A stretch of DNA of 63,992 nucleotides from an uncultured Oscillospiraceae bacterium (GCA_947625285.1 CANQNS010000010.1:1-63992), one strand, 5' to 3'; shown: positions 9,011 through 16,328, numbered from the stretch's first letter. Made by a program: numbers and translations. Notes: generated by a model from the sequence alone, not told the origin.

Positions 9011-9904
9011 TCAGTATTCCAGGTCGCTGCTCTTCAGCAGCTTCTCGGTGATCACATACACGACGATGATGATGAGCGTCAGCACCACGCCCACCGCCGC
9101 GCCGGCGCCCGCGTCGCGCTCCACCACGCCCTTGCCGCCGAACACGGTGTCATAGAGGTACACCACCGGCACGATGGTGGAGCCCTCCGTCTGGACCGGG
9201 CTGAACAGCTTCGACCACAGGTAGAAGGTGGCGGCGTTGATGGTCCAGAAGGTGATGGTGGTCTTGACGATGCCCTTCAAAAGCGGCAGGGTGATGCGGA
9301 AAAACTGGGTGGATTTCGTGGCCCCGTCGATGGTGGCAGCCTCGTAAAGATCCGTGGGGATGCCCTCGATGCCGCTGATATAGATGAGCATATAATAGCC
9401 GATGCTGCCGTAGATGAACGCGGCGATCATGGACCAGAGCTTGGCGTCCGTACTGAGCCAGCGCACCTTGTCAAAGCCGAGGAACGTGACGAGCTGGTTG
9501 AGCAGGCCGTAGTCGAAGTTGAATATGTACTGCACCCACATGGTCGCCAGAGCCACGGCCGAAACGATATTGGGTAGATATATGGCCGCCCGGAAGAAGC
9601 CCTGAAAACGGATGCCGCTGGTCAGGATCACTGCCATTAGCAGCGACAAGGCCAGGGTGAACACGCCGCCCACGATCCAGATGGCCAGGAAGTTCTTCAT
9701 GGACGTGATGAAGCCGGCGTTGTGCATGATCTTGAAGTAATTCGCCAGACCGTTAAAGGTCCAGTCGCTGGTGCTGGCCGTCAGGCTCTCCACATGGAAG
9801 AAGCTCATGATCACCGTCCGGACCACGGGATAGACATACATCAGCAGCAGACATATCACCGTGGGCGCCATGAACAGGAAGATCAATGTCTTGTTTTTCT
9901 TCAT
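9011..9904 (-). CDS. carbohydrate ABC transporter permease, MalF type
   Basis: 297 residues when started at the ATG at 9904 (MKKNKTLIFLFMAP...), which follows a good purine-rich site in the leader (AGGGGGGACCTTC, read on the minus strand). A longer in-frame opening to 10021 exists but would run back through the terminator hairpin and into the binding-protein gene, so it is rejected. Six membrane segments; EAA loop is YEAATIDGATKSTQFFRITLPLL split near residue 195-215. It partners with the MalG-type permease downstream. Confidence 0.93.
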   Translation of the reverse strand: MKKNKTLIFLFMAPTVICLLLMYVYPVVRTVIMSFFHVESLTASTSDWTFNGLANYFKIMHNAGFITSMKNFLAIWIVGGVFTLALSLLMAVILTSGIRFQGFFRAAIYLPNIVSAVALATMWVQYIFNFDYGLLNQLVTFLGFDKVRWLSTDAKLWSMIAAFIYGSIGYYMLIYISGIEGIPTDLYEAATIDGATKSTQFFRITLPLLKGIVKTTITFWTINAATFYLWSKLFSPVQTEGSTIVPVVYLYDTVFGGKGVVERDAGAGAAVGVVLTLIIIVVYVITEKLLKSSDLEY

Positions 9905-9928
9905 GAAGGTCCCCCCTCTCGCGCTATT

Positions 9929-9958
9929 AAAAAACAGGCGGCACCGAAGTGCCGCCTG
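9929..9958 (-). terminator. intra-operon terminator with UUCG tetraloop
   Basis: On the minus strand CAGGCGGCAC-TTCG-GTGCCGCCTG is followed by TTTTTT. The 10-bp stem with the very stable UUCG loop and U-tract is a textbook intrinsic terminator, placed just after the binding-protein gene and before the permease genes. Partial read-through would produce many binding proteins per membrane complex. Confidence 0.9.
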
Positions 9959-9971
9959 CCGCAGTTGGGAA

Positions 9972-11189
9972 TTACTCGTACAGCGCGTCCATGGCGGCGC
10001 AGAAGTCAGCGCCGGTGGCATACTTGCCCTCGAACAGCTCCGTGAACATGTCCTTCATGGTCTGCCATGCGGGATGGGTGTTCAGCTCGCCGCACCAGGT
10101 CATGGGCGCGTCGGCGGCCAGCAGGGTCTCCACAGCCCCGGGCAGAGAAGTGCACTCGTTGGTGGGGTCGGCAGGGATCTGGTGGCAGTCGTCAGCCAGC
10201 TTCTGACCCCACTCGCCGGTGGTCAGGAAGATGGCAAAGTCAAAGGCCTCCTGGGCGTGCTCGCTGTAGGCGGGGATAGCCAGAGAGTTGGCGCCCATGT
10301 AAGCGGCCGTGGGCGCCGCGCCGCCGTCAATGGCGGGATAGTTGAACAGGCCCCAGTTGACCTCGGTGCCGGTGTTGGCGTTGACCTCGGCGGTCACATA
10401 GTCGGCGCAAACGACCATCGCGGCCAGGCCCAGACCGATCTTGTTCTGGCTGGCAGGATACTCGTCGGGCGCGCCCTCGGCCAGATAGCCGGCGTTGACC
10501 AGGTCGATGATCTCCTGAGCGGCGGCGACAGCGCCCTCGCTCTCAGCCCAGCCGCCGTTCTCACGCAGCTCGGCGATGCCCTCCTCGCCCAGATGGCGGA
10601 CCAGCTGGTAGTAGAAGGAGAAGTTGGTGTACGCGCCGTCCTGCGCCAAGGGCGCGATCCCCGCGTCGGACAGCTTCTGGCAGACATCCAGGAATTCCTC
10701 CCAGGTGGCGGGCTCGGCCTCGATGCCGGCGGCCTCGAAAGCGTCCTTGTCATAGAACACGCCGCCCACGTTGGGCTGCTCCACGATGCTGTTCAGGTAG
10801 CCGGCCCACTTAATGGAGAAGTCGTTGAACACGGGATAGCTGTGGTCGGCGTAGCCGGCGGCCTCGGCCATCTCAGTCAGGTCATAGGTGTAGGGAGCGT
10901 CGACCTGGCCAATGCGGTTGAAGTCGTCTTCGAACAGGTCAAGGTCTTCCTTCGCCTCAAGGGCGGCGGTGATCAGGGTGTTCAGGTCACGGCCCTTCCA
11001 TTCGATGTTCACATGAACGCCGGTCTCGGCCTCATAGGCCTCGGCGGCCTCAGCGATGACGTTGGCCTGGGGCTCGCCCTCGTTCCACATGGACCAGAAA
11101 GTGATCTCCGCGCCGTCATCCGCCAGGGCGAACGCGCCCAGAGACAGGACCATGGCCAGCGCGAGGATCGTGCTAAGGATCTTTTTCAT
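9972..11189 (-). CDS. extracellular carbohydrate-binding protein of the ABC transporter
   Basis: 405 residues. An N-terminal signal peptide (MKKILSTILALAMVLSLGAFA) is followed by LADDGAEITFWSMWNEGEP, the start of a family-1 extracellular solute-binding domain (EITFWSMW is typical). There is no lipobox cysteine, so unlike many clostridial binding proteins it seems cleaved by signal peptidase I rather than lipidated; anchoring would then need another means. The start is preceded by AGGAGGG on the minus strand. It is first in a five-gene operon binding protein-permease-permease-GH112-maturase. Likely ligand is the disaccharide cleaved by the GH112 enzyme. Confidence 0.92.
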   Translation of the reverse strand: MKKILSTILALAMVLSLGAFALADDGAEITFWSMWNEGEPQANVIAEAAEAYEAETGVHVNIEWKGRDLNTLITAALEAKEDLDLFEDDFNRIGQVDAPYTYDLTEMAEAAGYADHSYPVFNDFSIKWAGYLNSIVEQPNVGGVFYDKDAFEAAGIEAEPATWEEFLDVCQKLSDAGIAPLAQDGAYTNFSFYYQLVRHLGEEGIAELRENGGWAESEGAVAAAQEIIDLVNAGYLAEGAPDEYPASQNKIGLGLAAMVVCADYVTAEVNANTGTEVNWGLFNYPAIDGGAAPTAAYMGANSLAIPAYSEHAQEAFDFAIFLTTGEWGQKLADDCHQIPADPTNECTSLPGAVETLLAADAPMTWCGELNTHPAWQTMKDMFTELFEGKYATGADFCAAMDALYE

Positions 11190-11253
11190 GGATAAACCCT
11201 CCTAAAATGATTTGTTCGTTGTGTACCGCTTGCTTCCAACTGTTCCTGGCACC

Positions 11254-11281
11254 AGTATATACTTTCGACCGGCGAATACAA
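11254..11281 (-). promoter_or_regulatory. probable promoter of the binding-protein operon
   Basis: Minus-strand -10 TATACT at 11254-11259 with a weak -35 TTGTAT at 11276-11281 and a 16-base spacer. The spacer contains one arm of the inverted repeat described for 11261-11355, so a bound regulator would contact the promoter directly. The -35 is poor, as expected for an activator-dependent promoter. Confidence 0.55.
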
Positions 11282-11355
11282 TAAATATATTGTTCTTCTT
11301 TTTATGTTTATTGCTATTTTTATATATTTTAACTTAATCATGCCGGGTCGAAAGT
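11261..11355. promoter_or_regulatory. inverted repeat, candidate AraC-regulator operator pair
   Basis: ACTTTCGACC at 11261-11270 is repeated as its exact reverse complement GGTCGAAAGT at 11346-11355; allowing one inserted base the match extends to ACTTTCGACC(C)GGC. The arms are 75 bases apart and enclose a very AT-rich stretch. One arm lies in the promoter spacer of the transporter operon. The whole 313-base gap between the binding-protein gene and the divergent AraC gene is accounted for by this element and the two promoters. Confidence 0.6.
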
Positions 11356-11432
11356 TTTTTATTCGTGAAATTTTAATAATTTGCTACGCAAAAGACAGCC
11401 CCGCGGACCGGGCCGGCGCGGCGGCGGGCGTA

Positions 11433-11461
11433 TTGCAAAGCGGCGCGAAAAAACGTATAAT
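11433..11461 (+). promoter_or_regulatory. sigma-A-type promoter of the AraC-family gene
   Basis: TTGCAA at 11433-11438, 17-base spacer, TATAAT at 11456-11461, 41 bases before the GTG start of the regulator. Confidence 0.8.
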
Positions 11462-11502
11462 ATCCCCGGCGAACGAACGCGCCGCGGAAGGAGGCGACAG
11501 CC

Positions 11503-12399
11503 GTGAGCACCCGGCAATACGCTCTTCCCCCGGAGGAGCCCGTCCCCGGCCTGGACGGTGCGCGGCTGCTGTATGTGACCCAGGCCCGGTACAGCCCCGA
11601 GTGGGACAGCGCGCCGCATATCCACGCCTGCACGGAGATGTTTTTCGTCACCGGCGGCAGCGGCTCTCTCCAGTTGCAGCAGGACACGGTGCCGCTGACG
11701 GCCGGGGACCTTGTGACCGTCGACCCGGGGGTGCCCCACACCGAGCACAGCCAGGCGGACGACCCGCTGCAATATGTGGTGCTGGGCCTGGACGGGTTCG
11801 CCCTGCGGGCGCCCGCCGGCGGATATGCGCTGCTGCACGGCTTTGCCCAGCAGCGGCAGACGGCCCTCTGCCTGGAGATGCTGCTGCACGAGGCCGCCGC
11901 CGGCCGGAGCGGCGGGGCCGCGCTGTGCCAGAGCCTGCTGCGGGTCCTGCTGATCCTGATGACGCGGCAGTATCAGTCCATACTCTTTCCCGTCTCCCCG
12001 GAGCAGCGGTCCAGCCGGGAGTGCGCCCTGGTGCGGCGGTATATCGACGGCCATTTCAAGGAGGGGCTCACCCTGGAGCAATTGGCGGCGGTGGCCCACC
12101 TGAACAAGTACTATCTCAGTCACGCCTTCCAGAAGGAGTACGGCGTCTCCCCCATCCGCTATCTTCTGCGCCGGCGCATCCAGGAGAGCCGTTTCCTTCT
12201 GGTCCGGACGGACCATTCCCTGTCCCACATCGCCCAGGTCCTGGGCTTTTCCTCGGCCAGCTACTTCTCCCAGTGCTTCCGCCGGGTGGAGGGCATGAGC
12301 CCCACGGAATACCGCCGCCGGCACCAGGCCGGGAGCACCCCGGACCTCCGGCCCCGGGCGGGGCAGGACCATTTCAACACAGGAGAGGAGGCGCTATGA
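11503..12399 (+). CDS. AraC-family transcriptional regulator with cupin sensor domain
   Basis: 298 residues. GTG start with strong site GGAAGGAGG. Residues ~20-110 form a cupin-like ligand domain (HIHACTEMFFVTGGSGSLQL, with the His pair of the barrel; LTAGDLVTVDPGVPHTEH). Residues ~190-290 are the two-helix-turn-helix AraC DNA-binding domain (LEQLAAVAHLNKYYLSHAFQ and LSHIAQVLGFSSASYFSQCF, then P-x-E-YR). It is divergent from the transporter/GH112 operon and most likely activates it in response to the imported sugar or a product. Effector unknown. Confidence 0.93.
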   Translation: MSTRQYALPPEEPVPGLDGARLLYVTQARYSPEWDSAPHIHACTEMFFVTGGSGSLQLQQDTVPLTAGDLVTVDPGVPHTEHSQADDPLQYVVLGLDGFALRAPAGGYALLHGFAQQRQTALCLEMLLHEAAAGRSGGAALCQSLLRVLLILMTRQYQSILFPVSPEQRSSRECALVRRYIDGHFKEGLTLEQLAAVAHLNKYYLSHAFQKEYGVSPIRYLLRRRIQESRFLLVRTDHSLSHIAQVLGFSSASYFSQCFRRVEGMSPTEYRRRHQAGSTPDLRPRAGQDHFNTGEEAL

Positions 12400-12403
12400 T
12401 ATC

Positions 12404-13009
12404 ATGATGGATCTGGACCAGTGGGAGTGGACCCGGGAGCCGGCGTCCTGCTCCGTGAAGGACGGCCGCATCGAGGTCATCACCAGGCCCCGCACCGATC
12501 TGTGGCAGCGGACGTACTACCACTTCCGAAACGACAACGCGCCGGTCTTTCAGATGCGCACGGAGGAGAAGTTTTTCTCCTTCACGGTCAAGACGGACTT
12601 CGCCAGCGGCCACCGCTTCGACCAGTGCGGCGTAGTGGCGTACCTGGACAGCGACAACTGGCTCAAGGCCTCCGTAGAATATGAGAACGAGCGGTTCCAG
12701 CACCTGGGCAGCGTCGTCACCAACCACGGCTATTCGGACTGGGCCACCACGGAGATCGACGCCCGCGTCAAGACCATGTGGTACCGCCTGAGCCGGCGGG
12801 AGGACGATTTCCGCATCGAATGCTCGCCCGACGGGGCGCGGTTCTCCCAGATGCGCGTGTGCCATCTGTGGGCGGCGGACGGCCCGGTCCGCTTCGGCGT
12901 CTACGCCTGCAGCCCGGAGGACTCGTCCTTCCGGGCCGTATTCACCCATATGGAGCTGAGCGAATGCAAATGGCCGGCCCACGACGGCCAGCAGCCGGAC
13001 GGGGACTGA
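12404..13009 (+). CDS. DUF1349-family concanavalin-like protein
   Basis: 201 residues. WEWTREP at the start, the central DQCGVVAYLDSDNWLKASVEYEN, and the end stretch GPVRFGVYACSPEDSSFRAVF are hallmarks of DUF1349, a beta-sandwich family related to concanavalin-like lectins and often found beside carbohydrate genes. No signal peptide, so cytosolic. The gene starts 4 bases after the AraC stop and is co-transcribed with it. Its role could be sugar binding; biochemical activity for the family is largely undefined. Confidence 0.85.
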   Translation: MMDLDQWEWTREPASCSVKDGRIEVITRPRTDLWQRTYYHFRNDNAPVFQMRTEEKFFSFTVKTDFASGHRFDQCGVVAYLDSDNWLKASVEYENERFQHLGSVVTNHGYSDWATTEIDARVKTMWYRLSRREDDFRIECSPDGARFSQMRVCHLWAADGPVRFGVYACSPEDSSFRAVFTHMELSECKWPAHDGQQPDGD

Positions 13010-13050
13010 ACGCGGAGAACCTCTCCGCTCTTTCTTCCGCGCCGAAAACG

Positions 13051-13059
13051 TGCTATACT
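13051..13059 (+). promoter_or_regulatory. extended -10 promoter element
   Basis: TGCTATACT (TGn plus TATACT) lies 41 bases before the small ORF at 13100. The -35 region (around 13031) is only T-rich. Confidence 0.5.
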
Positions 13060-13099
13060 GTCAGCGGCGGACCATTCCGCCCACAAGGGAGGCTAAAGC

Positions 13100-13387
13100 A
13101 TGATGAAATGGACAAAAACGCTGGTCTATCGTTCCAAGGACAGGGCCGACTGGGAGAAGGCCCGGCAATTGCTACAGGAGGCGGGACTGGAGTGCTTTCC
13201 CTTCGCCGGGGAGGAGCCTCCCGTGCCGGGCTGCGGCGCGAAGATCGACCCCAGGAAATTTATGAACCCGAACCCGGTGCCCACCACCCTTTATGAGATC
13301 AAGGTGGCCTCGGAGGACCGGGAAAAGGCGGCGGCCGCGCTGGAGGGCAAGGTGCTGCCGGTGCGAAGCTACGGCTTCGGCATCTGA
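13100..13387 (+). CDS. small protein, possibly DUF2007-like
   Basis: 95 residues, ribosome site GGGAGG upstream. The pattern KTLVYRSKDRADWEKARQLLQEAGLECFPF followed by a C-terminal DREKAAAALEG helix resembles the ferredoxin-like fold of DUF2007 'putative prokaryotic signal transducing' proteins; described here in pieces because no firm motif exists. A PGCGAKIDPRKFMNPNPVPT insert in the middle is distinctive. No membrane segment or signal. Function unknown. Own promoter suggests it is separate from the AraC unit. Confidence 0.65.
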   Translation: MMKWTKTLVYRSKDRADWEKARQLLQEAGLECFPFAGEEPPVPGCGAKIDPRKFMNPNPVPTTLYEIKVASEDREKAAAALEGKVLPVRSYGFGI

Positions 13388-13394
13388 CCCGCCC

Positions 13395-13439
13395 AAAAAA
13401 GGCGACGCCCGGACTGCCAATGGCAGTCCGGGCGTCGCC
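13395..13439 (-). terminator. strong terminator for the lipid kinase gene
   Basis: A perfect 18-bp stem (GGCGACGCCCGGACTGCC / its complement) with loop AAT. The U-tract is on the minus strand (A-run 13395-13400), so it stops leftward transcription of the kinase gene; in the rightward direction there is no T-run, though the hairpin follows the small ORF's stop. Confidence 0.92.
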
Positions 13440-13484
13440 ATGCTATTCCAAGAGCGCGTCCCGAGCGGAAAATATTATGTAAAC

Positions 13485-14405
13485 TTATCGCGAACCGCCG
13501 CCCACGCGGGCAGGCCGGTCCACTATGATCCGCACGGCGTGGCGGATGTTCTCGCACACCGCCTCCCGGCAGCTGCCGCCGTCCTCCCCGTCCAGGGTCC
13601 AGGAGACGGCCTGCTGGAAGGTGAAGCGCACGGTCTTGCTGCGCAGGAGCGTCACATACTCGCTGTCGAATTTGTTCGCCAGGATGTCCGTCACGATGGC
13701 CCCCAGCTGCAGCACGCTCTCCGGGGTCCGAATGAGGATGACCTCGAAAAGCCCGTCGCTGAGAGACACGCCCACGTCCTCCTTCAGCCGGATGACTCCC
13801 GCCACGGACCGGGCGTTTGTCACCGCGCCGAAGATGAAATCGTCCTCCAGCACGCCCCCGTCATACTCCACCCGGGCCCAGCGGTGGGTCAGGTTGGTGA
13901 TGCGGCTGACGCCGTCCAGAAAATAGGCGAACCGGCCCAGGGCGTTTTTCTGGTCCTGGGGCGTCTCGTAGGACACCTCTGTGAACGCGCCGAAGGCGGC
14001 CACATAGGTGAAAAATTTATCCTTGTTGAACCGGCCCACGTCCAGCTCCTGGGGCACGCCCTCCGCCGCGGTCCTGGCGGCGGCCGCCATGCCGTGGCTG
14101 AGGCCCAGGGTGGCGGCGCAGTCGTTGGTGGTGCCCATGGGGATATATCCCAGCTCCGGCCGGGGGGACACCTGCATCAGCCCGGAGACCGTCTCCCCCA
14201 GGGTCCCGTCGCCGCCTACGCACACGATGCGGTCATACTCCGCCGCCTCCTGGGCGGCGATGCGGGTCGCGTCCCCGTGGCCGTCCGTAAAGCGCACCGT
14301 GACGACGAAGCCCGCCCGGTGGAAGCGCAGCAGCGCCTCGGCCAGCCCGCTGCGAAATCCGCTTTTCCCCGCGTGGGGGTTTATCAGCAAAAGCAGCTTT
14401 CTCAT
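13485..14405 (-). CDS. diacylglycerol kinase-family lipid kinase (YegS/BmrU type)
   Basis: 306 residues. N-terminal LLLINPHAGKSG and VCVGGDGTLGETV give the nucleotide-binding DAGK catalytic domain; IPMGTTNDCAATLGL is the third conserved motif. The C-terminal half is the beta-rich lid (DGLFEVILIRTP, ending WTLDGEDGG). These cytosolic enzymes phosphorylate lipids such as diacylglycerol; DgkB of Bacillus recycles diacylglycerol released during lipoteichoic acid synthesis, but the substrate here is not proven. Monocistronic with its own promoter and terminator. Confidence 0.9.
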   Translation of the reverse strand: MRKLLLLINPHAGKSGFRSGLAEALLRFHRAGFVVTVRFTDGHGDATRIAAQEAAEYDRIVCVGGDGTLGETVSGLMQVSPRPELGYIPMGTTNDCAATLGLSHGMAAAARTAAEGVPQELDVGRFNKDKFFTYVAAFGAFTEVSYETPQDQKNALGRFAYFLDGVSRITNLTHRWARVEYDGGVLEDDFIFGAVTNARSVAGVIRLKEDVGVSLSDGLFEVILIRTPESVLQLGAIVTDILANKFDSEYVTLLRSKTVRFTFQQAVSWTLDGEDGGSCREAVCENIRHAVRIIVDRPARVGGGSR

Positions 14406-14425
14406 CCGTAGATCACCTTCGCCCT

Positions 14426-14454
14426 ATTATACCGACGCCGCCTGGAAAATGCAA
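14426..14454 (-). promoter_or_regulatory. promoter of the lipid kinase gene
   Basis: Minus-strand TTGCAT (14449-14454), 17-base spacer, TATAAT (14426-14431), 20 bases before the kinase start. Confidence 0.8.
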
Positions 14455-14511
14455 CCATGTTATGATCTGGCGGCGGAGGCAAAAATTTTTTGGGTTTTTT
14501 GTCCGAAAGCC

Positions 14512-14540
14512 TTGGCTTTATGTAAATTTCACGATATAAT
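14512..14540 (+). promoter_or_regulatory. promoter of the SH3b membrane protein gene
   Basis: TTGGCT at 14512-14517, 17-base spacer, perfect TATAAT at 14535-14540. It is back to back with the kinase promoter. Confidence 0.85.
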
Positions 14541-14613
14541 AGCCGCGTATGGACGGCTTTCGACAGATAACGTCTTTTCCGGCAGGGCCGGGATCGGGAG
14601 GTACATATTATTT

Positions 14614-15750
14614 ATGAGAGAGTGGACCGAACAGGAAGAACAGGAAATGATCGAGCGGGCCAAGGCCGGTGAGCCGGAGGCCAACTACGAGCTGAGCCTG
14701 TGGGCCCTGGCCCGGAGCGAGGAGGAGCCCGATGAGCCCCGGTGGAACCGGCTGGCGGCCAAATGTCTTGTGAAGGCCGCCCAGGCGGGGTACGGCCCCG
14801 CCCAGAAGCAGATGGCGGGGCTTTTGGAGAGCAGCGGCATCTCCGCCGACCAGTTCCGGCCCGCCGAGCCTCCGCGCCGGGCCGGACGGCAGCCCGCCGA
14901 GACCCGGGAGCCCGTTTCCATCCACGACGCCCGCCGCGCCGCCGGCGAGCGCAACGCCCGCCGGCCGGACGCCCCGCCCCGGCAGACCACCACCGCCCGC
15001 CGGCCCGAGCCGGAGGAGGAAGCGGATCAGGAGGAGCCGGAGGAATATGACGACGTTCCCCGGGCCAGGCATGTGTCCACGGCCCGGCGCGAGACGCCGG
15101 AACGCCGCGACCCGCCGCGCCGCCGGGCCCCGGAGCCGGAGGAGCATTACGACGACGAGGACGAGGACTATGAGCAGGACGGCTGGGACCGGCCCGCCAA
15201 GGGCCGCCCAAGCCAGGAGCGCAAGGCCAAAAAGGGCCCGGCGTCCAGGTGGGGCGACGCCCAGTGGCGCAGGCTGGAGCTGGTCTGCGTAGGCATATGC
15301 GTGGTGCTGCTGGTAGCCATCGCCGCCATGATCTTCACCAGCCGCCAGGGCGGCAGCGGCGGCGACACGCCCTCCGCCATACCCACCGCCGGAGAGGCGG
15401 CTCCCGCCGCGGCCACGGACACGCCGGCCCCCCAGGAGACCTATCCCGACGAGTCCATCCGGGCCGCCATCGAGGCGGCCGATCTGGACATCCCGCCCAT
15501 GGAGGAGGATTTCCGGGAAGGCCCCACCACCGCCACGGTCAGCGTCAACTCCGTCTCTCTGCGGCTTCGTAAGGGCCCCAACACCAGCTATCAGGAGATC
15601 ACCTCCATGCCCGACGGCAGTAAGGTGGAGGTCTTCGCGGACAAGAACGACTGGTCCCTGGTCCGCTATCAGGGCGACGAGGGCGCCGTTTACGGCTGGT
15701 GCAGCAGCACCTACCTGATCATCGACGCCACCCCGGCATCCATCGGATAA
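14614..15750 (+). CDS. single-pass membrane protein with Sel1-like and SH3b domains
   Basis: 378 residues from the ATG at 14614 (site GGGAGGT upstream; an open frame further upstream overlaps the promoter and is rejected). Residues ~20-72 look like Sel1/TPR-type helices (EANYELSLWAL..., LVKAAQAGYGPAQKQMAGLL). Residues ~85-205 are disordered, rich in R, E, P and D (EEHYDDEDEDYEQD). A membrane helix covers ~222-244 (LELVCVGICVVLLVAIAAMI), then a Thr/Ala/Pro linker, and residues ~308-375 form a bacterial SH3b domain (VNSVSLRLRKGPNTSYQEI, VYGWCSSTYL). The N-terminus is inside and the SH3b outside, where such domains bind cell-wall peptides. Function unknown; wall sensing is a guess. Confidence 0.8.
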   Translation: MREWTEQEEQEMIERAKAGEPEANYELSLWALARSEEEPDEPRWNRLAAKCLVKAAQAGYGPAQKQMAGLLESSGISADQFRPAEPPRRAGRQPAETREPVSIHDARRAAGERNARRPDAPPRQTTTARRPEPEEEADQEEPEEYDDVPRARHVSTARRETPERRDPPRRRAPEPEEHYDDEDEDYEQDGWDRPAKGRPSQERKAKKGPASRWGDAQWRRLELVCVGICVVLLVAIAAMIFTSRQGGSGGDTPSAIPTAGEAAPAAATDTPAPQETYPDESIRAAIEAADLDIPPMEEDFREGPTTATVSVNSVSLRLRKGPNTSYQEITSMPDGSKVEVFADKNDWSLVRYQGDEGAVYGWCSSTYLIIDATPASIG

Positions 15751-15905
15751 AAAAGCGGCGGACTGTGGTAACGCAGTCCGCCAAAGCATAGGGTTGTGGG
15801 ATAAAGATATGAGCCGGGCCCTCCAGGACCCATTGGATAAGCTGTACCCTGATAGTAACCCTTTTTTGCGCCTTTGTAAAGAGCGAAGGCGGTCGAAGGA
15901 CCACT
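15751..15905 (-). ncRNA. structured intergenic element, candidate small RNA (6S-like not excluded)
   Basis: This gap of ~200 bases is unusually rich in base-pairing. Read on the minus strand: a CGCCTT/AAGGCG hairpin (15869-15892 region), a long-range stem AGGGTT/AACCCT (15857-15862 with 15790-15795), an apical GGGTCC-TGGA-GGGCCC hairpin (15816-15831), then a terminator hairpin GGCGGACTG/CAGTCCGCC (15757-15782) with TTTTTT. The apical stem has a G-U pair on the minus strand but a C-A clash on the plus strand, favouring a minus-strand RNA. On the plus strand the AACCC arm is followed by T6, so a rightward terminator is also possible. Size and shape fit a 6S-type or other regulatory RNA, but I could not match a family and see no clear minus-strand promoter. 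Confidence 0.4.
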
Positions 15906-15948
15906 AGTTTTGTCGGAGAGAAAAAACCTGGAAAGGAGGCCGCCGGAT

Positions 15949-16308
15949 ATGGAGGCGAAGGCGTTGGCCTACGGCTTTGCCGACAGGGACTGGAAAACGC
16001 TCCGGGAGGTCTGCGGCCGGCTGGGCATCCGGCCCCGCCGGGTCACGGAGGCGGAGCAGGCCCTGCCGGTGGGGACCTTTTTCGGCCTGACGGCCCGCGT
16101 CCCGTCGGCCCAGACGGGGACCGTGCCCGGTCCCATGCTGGTGCTGGGCGGCTTCACGGACCGGCAGTTGGAGGCGTTCCTGTCCGCGCTGCGCACCGCC
16201 CGGGCGGGAGCCTGCCTGAAGGCGGTCCTGACGGAGCACAACGCCGGCTGGTCTGGCCCGGCTCTGTACGCGGAGCTCATGCGGGAACGGGCCGCCATGG
16301 GCGGCTGA
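15949..16308 (+). CDS. DUF3783-family protein
   Basis: 119 residues from the ATG at 15949, chosen because AAAGGAGG precedes it at proper spacing; 13 upstream codons back to a TTG lack such a site. The C-terminal part (PMLVLGGFTDRQLEAFLSAL, LKAVLTEHNAGWS, LYAELMRERAAM) matches the DUF3783 pattern common in Clostridia. No membrane segment. Function unknown. Ends in its own terminator, which overlaps the 3' end of mutS. Confidence 0.75.
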   Translation: MEAKALAYGFADRDWKTLREVCGRLGIRPRRVTEAEQALPVGTFFGLTARVPSAQTGTVPGPMLVLGGFTDRQLEAFLSALRTARAGACLKAVLTEHNAGWSGPALYAELMRERAAMGG

Positions 16309-16328
16309 GAGCGCGTCCGAAAGCAAAC

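Noticed and set aside
9905-10021. Longer start for the MalF-type permease
   Set aside because: Would translate through the operon terminator hairpin and into the binding-protein gene; the ATG at 9904 has a ribosome site.
14008-14613. Longer N-terminus for the SH3b protein
   Set aside because: Overlaps the lipid kinase gene in antisense and both promoters.
15949-15951. TTG start at 15910 for the DUF3783 gene
   Set aside because: No ribosome site, and the region belongs to the structured intergenic element; AAAGGAGG precedes the ATG at 15949.
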